Source: Agromyces bauzanensis
GTDB taxonomy: Bacteria > Actinomycetota > Actinomycetes > Actinomycetales > Microbacteriaceae
Assembly (NCBI RefSeq): GCF_014645655.1
Contig: NZ_BMMD01000009.1
Location: 1-64,000 of the forward strand
Direction: 5' to 3'
Length of the DNA: 64,000 nucleotides
Shown: in pieces, positions 56,839 through 64,000 of the stretch
How positions within the stretch are numbered: the stretch's first letter is position 1
Layout: every line of letters begins with the position of its first letter
Made by a program: the position numbers and the translations under genes
Notes under the pieces: model-generated
Databases searched by the model: none
Seen by the model: only the letters and a program-made list of their open reading frames with translations
What the model was told of the DNA's origin: nothing

Positions 56839-58062
56839 TCAGCCCTCGTCGGCCGGCGGCTGCCCAGCCGGCGGTTGCCCAGCCGGCAGCTGCCCGGCCT
56901 TCCGCGCCCTGCGGGCGGCCTTCAGCTCCGCGTCCGACTCGGCCATGATCACCTTCGTCTCGCCGAGGTCGCCGAGGACGGGCCGCATCCAGAGCATCGA
57001 TGGATGGGAGTCGACCAGCAGCATTCGCACGAGCAGGGTGAGCGGGATCGCCAGGATCGCGCCGATCGGGCCGATGACGATCGCCCAGAACAGCACCGAG
57101 AAGAAGGTGATGCTCTGGCTCAGCGCGACGGCGTTGCCGACGACCCGCGGCTGCACGACGGACTGCACGCCCGCGTTCACGATGCCGTAGACGACGATGA
57201 TGGCGATGACCGTGGGCCAACCGCCCTCGAGCGCGCCGAACACGATCGGCGGGATGATCGCGATGAAGTAGCCGACATTGGGGATGAAGCTGCAGAGGAA
57301 CGACAGCAGCCCCCAGATGAACGCGCCGGGTACGCCGAGTAGCACGAGCGCGAACCAGTTGATGAGTCCCTGGGCGATCCCGAGCAGGGTCGTCACCACC
57401 ATGTAGCGGCGCACGTTCGCCGCGAGGTCCGAGAGCGCCCTGACTGCGAGTGGGCGGTACGGCTGCATCTGCCGCAGCAGGGTCGGCAGGAACGCCGCAT
57501 CCATTGCCATCAGCAGCAGCATCGTGAAGATGATCACGAGCACCGAGATCAGGCCGGTGAGGCTTCCGAAGAGCTCGCCCACGAACCCGACGATGGCGAG
57601 CGGGTCGAACTCGGCCGCGGCATCCGCGACCGGTTGAGCGCTGATCCCGATCGTCTCGAGCCACACGGCGAACGCCTCGGCCGCCGACTGGAGTTGCGGT
57701 GCGTACTGAGGCAGCAGGTCGGCGAACTGGCCGAACGCCACGAGGGCGGCGTACCCGAACGCGAGGAGCAGCAGGAACACCGTCGTGATGACCGAACCGG
57801 TGGCGAGGCCACGGGGGATGCCGCGTTGCTCGAGCGCGACCCGGAGCGGATGCACGCAGATCGTGAGCACGAGGGCAAAGAACACCGGCGCGAAGATCGA
57901 ACCGATGGCGGCGATCCCGAACGCCGCGAGCACCGCGCCGCCGAGCCCCGCGAGGAGGAACGCGTTGCGGTGCTCGCGGCCCTCGGACTCGAGGGGAATC
58001 GTCTCGTCGGCCGCCCTCGCCGCAGACGCCTCGTTCGCCGATCGTCTCCTGGTCCACCACAT
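56839..58062 (-). CDS. AI-2E-family transporter
   Basis: 407 residues from ATG at 58062 (MWWTRRRSANEAS). About eight membrane helices; family motif in LLSFLCSFIPNVGYFIAIIPP and GPIGAILAIPLTLL. The function of this family ranges from autoinducer export to Na+/H+ transport. C-terminal AGQPPAGQPPA repeat. Confidence 0.88.
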   Translation of the reverse strand: MWWTRRRSANEASAARAADETIPLESEGREHRNAFLLAGLGGAVLAAFGIAAIGSIFAPVFFALVLTICVHPLRVALEQRGIPRGLATGSVITTVFLLLLAFGYAALVAFGQFADLLPQYAPQLQSAAEAFAVWLETIGISAQPVADAAAEFDPLAIVGFVGELFGSLTGLISVLVIIFTMLLLMAMDAAFLPTLLRQMQPYRPLAVRALSDLAANVRRYMVVTTLLGIAQGLINWFALVLLGVPGAFIWGLLSFLCSFIPNVGYFIAIIPPIVFGALEGGWPTVIAIIVVYGIVNAGVQSVVQPRVVGNAVALSQSITFFSVLFWAIVIGPIGAILAIPLTLLVRMLLVDSHPSMLWMRPVLGDLGETKVIMAESDAELKAARRARKAGQLPAGQPPAGQPPADEG

Positions 58063-58117
58063 GAGGACTCCGATCCGCGAGAGCCGCCCCGACCCGCGCT
58101 CGTGCCTACCATAGCGA

Positions 58118-59165
58118 GTGGATGCCGCGTGGTGCGGGAGTTGGGGTATCGCCGATGCGGCGGGTGAGGAGCTCCGGACCGACGTGCTCGTGGTGGGTGC
58201 CGGCCCGGGCGGGCTCATGCTCGCGGTCTGCCTGGCGAGGCTCGGCGTCGACGTGACGGTCGCCGACGGCAAGGACGGGCCCACGCGCGAGTCGTGCGCA
58301 CTCGGCGTGCAGGCGCCGCAACGAGCGCCTCCTCGTCGATGCGCTCGCCGAGTCCGGGCGCGAGGTGCGGTGGCGGCACCGGCTCGAACGGCTCGAGGTC
58401 GTGGGCGGTGACCGTGCGGACGCGGCATCCGTCATCGCGACGCTCGATGGACTCGACGGCGCGACCGTCGTGCGCGCCCGGTACACGTTCTACATCGTGG
58501 ATGCCGCCGACGTGACGGGCCTGGTCGACGGATCGATCAACATGCGGTTCACCGAACACCACTTCCTGCTCGTCTTCCCGATGGGCGGCGGGCGGATGCG
58601 CCTGCTCGGCGTCGTTCGCGACGTCGACCTCGACGACGACGGGCGGCTTCCCGAGCAGAACGTGCGGTCGCTGGTGCGCCGTGAGTTCGGCGTCGAGTAC
58701 TCGGAGGCGTCGTGGTTCACCACCTACCGGGTGTCCCACCGGCTGGCCGCGAGGTTCCGCGACGGACCGTGCTTAATCGTGGGCGACGCGGCGCACATCC
58801 ATTCGCCGGTGGGAGCGCAGGGCATGAACACGGGACTGCAGGAGGCCCACAACCTCGCGTGCGCCATCGCCGACGTGGCCGTCGGTGGCATGCCCGACCG
58901 CCGGCTCGACCGGTACGAGGCCGAACGGCGCCCGGTCGGCAGGACGCTGGTCGCCACGACCGATCGGCCCTTCGGCCAGGTGACGTCGGAGTCCCGGTTC
59001 GCCCGGGCCGCGGGCCGCCGCGACCGGGTCGTGGGTCGCCGCCTGCAGTGGTCGGGCTCGAACTTCGGTGCGCTGCGCTCGATGACGTGGCAGGTGCACG
59101 GCTACGGCTCGTACGAGCCCGAGCCGAGGTGCGGGCGATCGCCCGACTCGCTCGGCCTGGAGGCG
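58118..59165 (+). pseudogene. FAD-dependent monooxygenase (PheA/TfdB type), decayed
   Basis: FAD-binding start TDVLVVGAGPGGLMLAVCL and ESCALGVQA are in one frame; from about 58320 the sequence continues in another (ERLLVDALAESGREVRW). A second in-frame deletion joins VRARY to TFYIVDAADVTG. The GD motif FRDGPCLIVGDAAHIHSPV and GAQGMNTGLQEAHNLA remain. The end runs into the second 62-bp hairpin repeat. Confidence 0.8.
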
Positions 59166-59183
59166 CACGCGTTCCCGGCGCGG

Positions 59184-59245
59184 ATGTTTCCGTTCGCGCG
59201 CAATGCTCCCGGTGTGCGGGGCACATCGCGCGCGAACGGAAACAT
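59184..59245. repeat. 62-bp dispersed hairpin repeat, copy 2
   Basis: ATGTTTCCGTTCGCGCGC at the left and GCGCGCGAACGGAAACAT at the right, perfect 18-bp arms. Same length and outer arms as 34693-34754, with a different loop. Confidence 0.8.
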
Positions 59246-59314
59246 TCGCCGGGCAGGGACCGAACGGATGCCACGGATGCCGCGCGCGTCACCCGTGGCG
59301 CGTATCGTCGTGTG

Positions 59315-60241
59315 GTGCCGTCGAACGACCTTCAGGACCAGGATGCCACGCTCCGCCGTCGGAGGTTCACGGGCGCCGCGACGCAGATCGGCACCGAGGT
59401 GTCGATCGGCTTCGGATCGTCGCTGGCCGGTCTTGTCATTCCGATCGTCGGATCGTTCGTCGTCGTCACCGCGCGGCAGCTCGTGACCGTGCTCGCGATC
59501 CTGCCGTTCTACCGGCCCAAGCGGGCCGAGCTCACCTGGCGGCGCCTCTGGCCGGCGCTCGCGCTGGGCGTCGTGCTCGCGGTCATGAACCTCGCGTTCT
59601 ACGAGTCGGTGCACCTGTTGGGGCTCGGCATCGCGGCGACCATCGAGTTCCTCGGGCCCATCGTCCTGGCGCTCGCGACATCGAGGCGCCTCCTCGATGT
59701 CGTGTGCGTGCTCGCCGCGGGCGGTGGCGTGATGCTCCTCATCGGCCCCGGGTCCTCGGATGCCTCGGCGATCGATCCGTGGGGCCTCGCACTCGCGCTG
59801 ACGGCCGCGGCGAGCTGGGCGGCCTATATCGTGCTCACGCGTCGCGTCGCCGTGGGGCTGCCGGGCCTCGAGGGACTCACCGTGGCGAGCATCGTGAGCC
59901 TCGCGCTGCTGCTGCCGTTCGCGGTCGTGACCTTCGACCCGGCCGCCGTCGACTGGCGGGTCGCGGGCCTGCTTCTCGGCGTCGGGGTGCTCGCGTCGGC
60001 GTTGCCGTACAGCCTCGACACGTTCATCCTCCGCCGTATCACGCCGCGGCTGTTCGCCATCATCACGAGCTTCGGCCCGGTGATCGCGGCGCTGTTCGGA
60101 TGGCTCGTGCTGGCGGAGACGTTCACGATCGTGGAGATCGCGGCCATCCTCATCGTCTGCGGAGCGGCATTCACCGCCATCGCCACTCAGCGCGAGCGTC
60201 CGAGCAGCGACCTCGAGCGGACGGCGGCGGGCCTGGCATAG
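59315..60241 (+). CDS. EamA-family (RhtA-like) exporter
   Basis: 308 residues from GTG at 59315 (PSNDLQDQDATLRRRR); GTG at 59312 also possible. Ten membrane helices in two EamA repeats; motifs FYESVHLLGLGIAATIEFLG and ALPYSLDTFILRRI fit the threonine/homoserine exporter group. No ribosome binding site; a leaderless start is possible. Confidence 0.88.
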   Translation: MPSNDLQDQDATLRRRRFTGAATQIGTEVSIGFGSSLAGLVIPIVGSFVVVTARQLVTVLAILPFYRPKRAELTWRRLWPALALGVVLAVMNLAFYESVHLLGLGIAATIEFLGPIVLALATSRRLLDVVCVLAAGGGVMLLIGPGSSDASAIDPWGLALALTAAASWAAYIVLTRRVAVGLPGLEGLTVASIVSLALLLPFAVVTFDPAAVDWRVAGLLLGVGVLASALPYSLDTFILRRITPRLFAIITSFGPVIAALFGWLVLAETFTIVEIAAILIVCGAAFTAIATQRERPSSDLERTAAGLA

Positions 60242-60281
60242 TGCACGCGACATCCGCTCCTGTGTGCGGTGAGGCGGGGCG

Positions 60282-60665
60282 TCAGTCGTCGGGCATCGCG
60301 CGGCGGTCGCCGACCTGGCGCTCGCTGCGCGGGAATGCCAGCGATCCGGCCCCGACCCACCACTCCATCACGTCGTAGGCGAGGCGCCCCGCGATGACAG
60401 GCGGGTCTGCGTCCGAGAGGCGGGCCGCCTCAGCGGGATCGCAGGCGAAGATCGACATCCCGCGATACGACGGATCGCTCTGCTCGTCGAAGGGGCCGTT
60501 CGCGACCACGGCGCCCCGCCGCACCAGCTCGGCGCGGTAGGCGAGGTGACGTGCCTGGAGCGCGTCGAGCTCCTCGTCCGAGAACTCGGGCGCATCGGCC
60601 GGCCGCCGCAGGACCACGACCGTGTACACGTCGAACGCGTCGGGGATGTCCGGATTGCGCGGCAT
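60282..60665 (-). CDS. YciI-like protein
   Basis: 127 residues from ATG at 60665 (MPRNPDIPDAFDVYTVV). Ferredoxin-like YciI fold: LDALQARHLAYRAELV, VVANGPFDE, RGMSIFACDPAEA. Family function uncertain. Convergent with the EamA exporter. Confidence 0.82.
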   Translation of the reverse strand: MPRNPDIPDAFDVYTVVVLRRPADAPEFSDEELDALQARHLAYRAELVRRGAVVANGPFDEQSDPSYRGMSIFACDPAEAARLSDADPPVIAGRLAYDVMEWWVGAGSLAFPRSERQVGDRRAMPDD

Positions 60666-60779
60666 TCCTCGATGGTAAGCGATGTGCACAAACGCTCACC
60701 GGCGAGCTGCTGCAGCTCGCGATCATCCTGGTGGGCGTCACGACCTTCCTGACGGGCTGCCTGCCGACGCTCGACGAGA

Positions 60780-60851
60780 CGCAAGGTCGTCACCACCCGC
60801 TGGCCCGAGCCGAGCGAGAGCCAGATCGACCTCGGGTTCCCGACGCACTGA
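60780..60851 (+). pseudogene. Aldehyde dehydrogenase C-terminal scrap
   Basis: RKVVTTRWPEPSESQIDLGF followed by PTH and a stop, the extreme C-terminus of an actinobacterial aldehyde dehydrogenase. Nothing recognisable precedes it. Confidence 0.5.
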
Positions 60852-60861
60852 GACCGCTGTC

Positions 60862-61415
60862 ATGTCGAGGGTCATCACCGGGGCGGTGCTCGAGGAACTC
60901 CGGCGCGACACTCCGACCTCTCGGTCGTCGAGGAGGTCGGCGCCGCGGCTTCCGCTGCGGGCTTCGCCGTCGGCGACCGCGTGGTGACGGCGTTCCTCCC
61001 CGCTGCCGGGAGTGCGACGGATGCCGCGCCGACGGCGTCGAGCCCCTGCACCACCACCTGGGCGTCTCGGGGTTCGCGACGCACGCCGTGGTCGATCACC
61101 GCTCGGCCGTGGCGGTGGGCGCGGATGTGGCTCCGGATGTCGCGGCCGTGCTCGGGGCATCCACCGCTCCCGCCGCCAGACGCCCGCTCGCAGGTCTCGC
61201 CGCTCACGATCACCGCCGAGGTGCGCACGATCGTGGGCAGCTACCTCGTCTCGGCGGTGCCGTCGCGCGAAATCCCGCGGTACGCGGGACTCTGGCGGCA
61301 GGGACGGCTGCCCGCCGAGGCGCTCCTCGCGTCGCACATCGCGCTCGACGAGGTGAACGCGGCCATGGACACCCTCGCCGACGGTGCGGCGATCCGGCAG
61401 GTCATCCGGTTCTGA
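60862..61415 (+). pseudogene. Zinc-type alcohol dehydrogenase, decayed
   Basis: Pieces in at least three frames: VITGAVLEELR (start, 60862), VGDRVVTAFLPA, GVSGFATHAVVDHRSAVAV with VAPDVAAVLG, then, after loss of the NAD-binding core, IVGSYLVSAVPSREIPRYAG through MDTLADGAAIRQVIRF. Follows the aldehyde dehydrogenase scrap, as these genes do when intact. Confidence 0.75.
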
Positions 61416-61562
61416 CGCGAGCCGACGCTGTCCGCGGCCGCCGTCATCCTTCTGTCATCTGGTTCCGTTGCCCGCTCGTGGTGCCGTCCGTAGGGTGGGA
61501 GGCGCGGGCACCGGTCGGTCCCGCAGGGCACGCGCTTCGCGTCGACGACGTCGGGAGGGGCC

Positions 61563-62480
61563 ATGGCGACGATCGCCTGGATCGGGTTGGGCAACATGGG
61601 CGGTCCGATGGCGGGCCATCTCGTGTCGGCGGGCCACACCGTCAGGGGCGTCGATCCCGTCGCCGAGGCGCGCACCGCGGCGGCGGAGCGCGGCGTGCAG
61701 CTCACCGACTCGATCGCCGAGGCGGTGCAGGGCGTCGATGCGGTCCTCACCTCGCTGCCGCGCAACGAGCACGTGCGGTCGGTGTACGGCGGCGACGACG
61801 GCATCTGGGCGAACGCGCCGGCCTCTGCCCTGCTGCTCGACACGTCGACGGTGGATGTCGCGACCTCGCGCTGGTGCCATGACGGCTCGGCAGAGCGCGG
61901 ATTCCGCTTCGTCGACTCACCGATCTCGGGCGGCATCGCGGGAGCACACGCCGGGAGCCTGACCTTCATGCTCGGCGGCGACGAGGCCTCGGTGGCCGAG
62001 GCGGCCACGCTCGTCGAGCCGATGGCCGGGCACGTCTTCCAGGTCGGCGGTCCGACCATGGGCATCGCGGCGAAGCTCGCGAACAACCTCATGCTCTTCG
62101 TGTCGCTCCTCGGCGTCGCCGAGGGCACGCAGCTCGGGGCAGAGCTCGGGCTCGACCCCGAGACGTTCTTCAAGGTCGCCTCGGTCTCGTCGGGCGACTC
62201 GTGGCCTCTGCGCACGTGGTACCCGGTTCCGGGCGTGGTGCCCACGAGCCCGGCGAACCGCAACTTCGACGCGACGTTCACGACGCAGCTCGCCGACAAG
62301 GACCTGCGCTTCGCGCTCGCGGCAGCCGAACACGGCAGGCTCAACACGCCCGCAGCACGGCTCGCGCTGCGGCAGTTCGACCAGCTCATCGAGGAGGGCT
62401 ACGGCGAGAAGGACTGCAGCCTGGTCGTGAAGTTCGTCCCGCGCGACGGTCACGTCGCCGGCTTCGATCCGGGCATCTGA
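61563..62480 (+). CDS. NAD(P)-dependent 3-hydroxyisobutyrate dehydrogenase-like oxidoreductase
   Basis: 305 residues. N-terminal Rossmann motif IAWIGLGNMGGPMAGHL; substrate loop FVDSPISGGIAGAHAG; catalytic lysine in GIAAKLANNLM. The beta-hydroxyacid dehydrogenase family covers hydroxyisobutyrate, tartronate semialdehyde and similar substrates. Intact, unlike its upstream neighbours. Confidence 0.9.
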   Translation: MATIAWIGLGNMGGPMAGHLVSAGHTVRGVDPVAEARTAAAERGVQLTDSIAEAVQGVDAVLTSLPRNEHVRSVYGGDDGIWANAPASALLLDTSTVDVATSRWCHDGSAERGFRFVDSPISGGIAGAHAGSLTFMLGGDEASVAEAATLVEPMAGHVFQVGGPTMGIAAKLANNLMLFVSLLGVAEGTQLGAELGLDPETFFKVASVSSGDSWPLRTWYPVPGVVPTSPANRNFDATFTTQLADKDLRFALAAAEHGRLNTPAARLALRQFDQLIEEGYGEKDCSLVVKFVPRDGHVAGFDPGI

Positions 62481-62489
62481 GGAGCGACG

Positions 62490-63092
62490 ATGACGGATGC
62501 GCCTGCGCCTGCGCGTCGCCGCCGTCTCTGGTGGTGGATCGGCGGCGGCGCGCTCGTCGCGCTCGCCATCGCCGCCGCCCTCGTGTTCCAGCCGTGGCTG
62601 CTGTTCGTGGACGTCCGCGTCGACGACGATATCCAGATCGCGTCGGCGGCGCCCACGTCGGAGCCGAGTGCGAACGCGTCCGCGCCGCCCAGCGCGAGCG
62701 GCACGCCCGCGCCTTCGACGCCGTCCGCGCCCGCCGCTCCGGTGGAGCTCTCGCGTGGCACGCTCATCAGCCACGAGCACGAGACGACGGGCACGGTGCG
62801 CGTGATCCAGCTGCCCGACGGCTCGCGCCAGCTCGCGCTCGAGAACCTCGACACGACCAACGGCCCCGACGTGCACGTGTGGCTGAGCGCCGGCGCGGTG
62901 GTCGAGGGGTTCGACGGCTGGTTCACCGCGGGCGGGCACCCCTACGTCGACCTCGGCATGATCAAGGGCAACCAGGGCAACCAGGTGTACGACATCCCGG
63001 CCGACGTCGACCTGTCGGCGTACCCCACGGTCGACCTGTGGTGCGTGCAGTTCGCGGTGTCGTTCGGCGCCGCGGCGCTGGCCGCGAGCTGA
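62490..63092 (+). CDS. Membrane-anchored DM13-domain protein
   Basis: 200 residues. Membrane helix (WWIGGGALVALAIAAALVF), Ser/Ala/Pro linker, then a DM13 domain: LSRGTLISHEHETTGTVRVI, NTTGP-like DTTNGPDVHVWLS, and DLWCVQF with the conserved Cys. DM13 is thought to act in extracytoplasmic electron transfer. Starts 10 bases after the dehydrogenase. Confidence 0.85.
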   Translation: MTDAPAPARRRRLWWWIGGGALVALAIAAALVFQPWLLFVDVRVDDDIQIASAAPTSEPSANASAPPSASGTPAPSTPSAPAAPVELSRGTLISHEHETTGTVRVIQLPDGSRQLALENLDTTNGPDVHVWLSAGAVVEGFDGWFTAGGHPYVDLGMIKGNQGNQVYDIPADVDLSAYPTVDLWCVQFAVSFGAAALAAS

Positions 63093-63137
63093 CCGGGCTC
63101 ACTCGCCGGCGCGCGTCGGCAAAGAACCGGCGGCGCG

Positions 63138-63722
63138 CTACGCCCCGTCCCGCGCGAGCGCACGGCTCACCCAACGGCCGTACTGCGACCACGGGTCGTC
63201 GACGCCCTCGCGCAGCTCGCCGACGTGCGCGAGCAGCGCGTCGTGCACGGCGAACCACTCGGTGCCCGGGAACCGGTGCTCGGCGAACTGCGCGTGCCGA
63301 CGCTGCTCGAGCGTGCGGCCCCCGCGCTCGAACGCGAGCAGCTCGTCGTGGGGGAGGGTCGCGAGCCGCATCCGCGGGTTCGTCGACGTGCCGATCTTCA
63401 CTTGGTCGCGATACCGGATGTAGTAGACCACCTCGACCACGGGCCGCAGGAGCTCGTCGTCGGGCCGGTTGCCGACCCGCCACTCGCACTCGGCGCAGAC
63501 CCATCCCGACGCGTACCGCACGCCGACCGGCGAGCCGCACGCCGCGCACGGTGTCGGCAGCAGGTCGGTGACTCCCGCCTCACGTGCGACCCAGTCGTGG
63601 GCGACGAGCAGGTGCTCGGTGCAGAGGTTCACGGGCGCGCCGGATTCGACCGGCCGCGCGCAGGCGCGACCGTCGGCCTGGACGATGCCGCAGCGGCGTC
63701 CGTCGACCTCGGCCTCACCCAT
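63138..63722 (-). CDS. GIY-YIG-like protein with N-terminal zinc motifs
   Basis: 194 residues. N-terminal Cys-rich part (CGIVQ, CARPV, LCTEH) and a zinc ribbon CAACGSPVG with CAECEW, then a GIY-YIG-type core VYYIRYRDQVKIGTSTNP with FPGTEWF. Related to T5orf172/Bro-N-associated nuclease domains. Role unknown. Confidence 0.78.
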   Translation of the reverse strand: MGEAEVDGRRCGIVQADGRACARPVESGAPVNLCTEHLLVAHDWVAREAGVTDLLPTPCAACGSPVGVRYASGWVCAECEWRVGNRPDDELLRPVVEVVYYIRYRDQVKIGTSTNPRMRLATLPHDELLAFERGGRTLEQRRHAQFAEHRFPGTEWFAVHDALLAHVGELREGVDDPWSQYGRWVSRALARDGA

Positions 63723-63841
63723 GGGGGCAGGCTACGCGCGTCCGCTGACAGCGCCTCCCGGTCGCGGCCTCGCGATAGGCTCGATCTCCGACCGCACGGC
63801 GGCGGCGGACACGGTCGTTCGAGGCGAGAGGCAAGCAGCGG

Positions 63842-64000
63842 ATGCCCATCTGGCAGTGGCGGCGGAAGCGCAGGGGCGCTGAGTTCACGCCGTTCGACCG
63901 CGCGAAGCTGCCGGAACCCGAGCCCCTCACCTTCGAGGAGTCCTTCGCCGAGGGGCTGCTCGTCGCGGAGTCCGCGGCCCGCATGGCGTTGAAGAACCGC
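63842..64000 (+). CDS. Hypothetical protein, cut by window end
   Basis: At least 53 codons from ATG at 63842 (MPIWQWRRKRRGAEFTPFDR), continuing past the window. GAGAGG lies about 10 bases upstream. N-terminus basic and Trp-rich, then acidic. Not recognised. Confidence 0.6.
   Translation, partial: MPIWQWRRKRRGAEFTPFDRAKLPEPEPLTFEESFAEGLLVAESAARMALKNR

Overview
This window is the replication-origin segment of a high-GC actinobacterial chromosome. The order rsmG, jag, yidC, yidD, rnpA, rpmH, dnaA, dnaN, recF, DUF721, gyrB, gyrA, DUF3566, tRNA-Ile, tRNA-Ala is the standard actinobacterial origin layout. Protein character points to Microbacteriaceae, possibly Agromyces-like; that genus guess is inference only.

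Layout. 1-1.5 kb: a truncated IS1380-type transposase sits where parA/parB would be expected downstream of rsmG. 1.5-15.2 kb: the origin core, with a parS site at the 5' end of rsmG, DnaA boxes on both sides of dnaA, and replication and gyrase genes running rightward. 15.3-22.2 kb: NUDIX, small and regulatory genes, cyclophilin, rhomboid protease, crgA, a class E sortase and a glutamine amidotransferase. 22.3-31.1 kb: the leftward cell-wall growth and division operon fhaA-fhaB-pstP-rodA-pbpA-pknA-pknB, whose adjacent genes mostly overlap by 4-8 bases. 31.1-34.5 kb: a coupled GH65 glycoside phosphorylase and HAD phosphoglucomutase. 34.7-35.4 kb: a 62-bp hairpin repeat, tRNA-Leu and two fused transposase scraps. 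35.4-36.1 kb: an SRAP-type DNA-protein crosslink gene.

36.6-45.5 kb: a stress cluster with four universal stress proteins, a beta-CASP metallo-beta-lactamase, Hsp20, a PNPOx-like flavoprotein, a DevR-like regulator and a DevS-like GAF histidine kinase. Five near-identical 14-bp boxes of the form G(G/T)GACC-N4-(G/A)CCC lie upstream of its transcription units, so it looks like a self-contained dormancy or hypoxia-type regulon. This is the most coherent system in the window.

45.5-61.4 kb: an accessory stretch rich in decayed genes (ABC-2 permease, FAD oxidase, PfkB kinase, RDD protein, AXE1 esterase, FAD monooxygenase, aldehyde and alcohol dehydrogenases) between intact genes. The intact genes include a luciferase-like monooxygenase fused to a BBE-type FAD oxidase, an ArsR/SRPBCC pair with a palindromic operator, a PLP decarboxylase preceded by an 8-bp tandem repeat, a secreted-type endonuclease and several transporters. 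61.5-64 kb: a hydroxyisobutyrate-dehydrogenase-like enzyme, a DM13 protein, a GIY-YIG protein and a gene cut by the window end. No rRNA, CRISPR array or prophage was seen.
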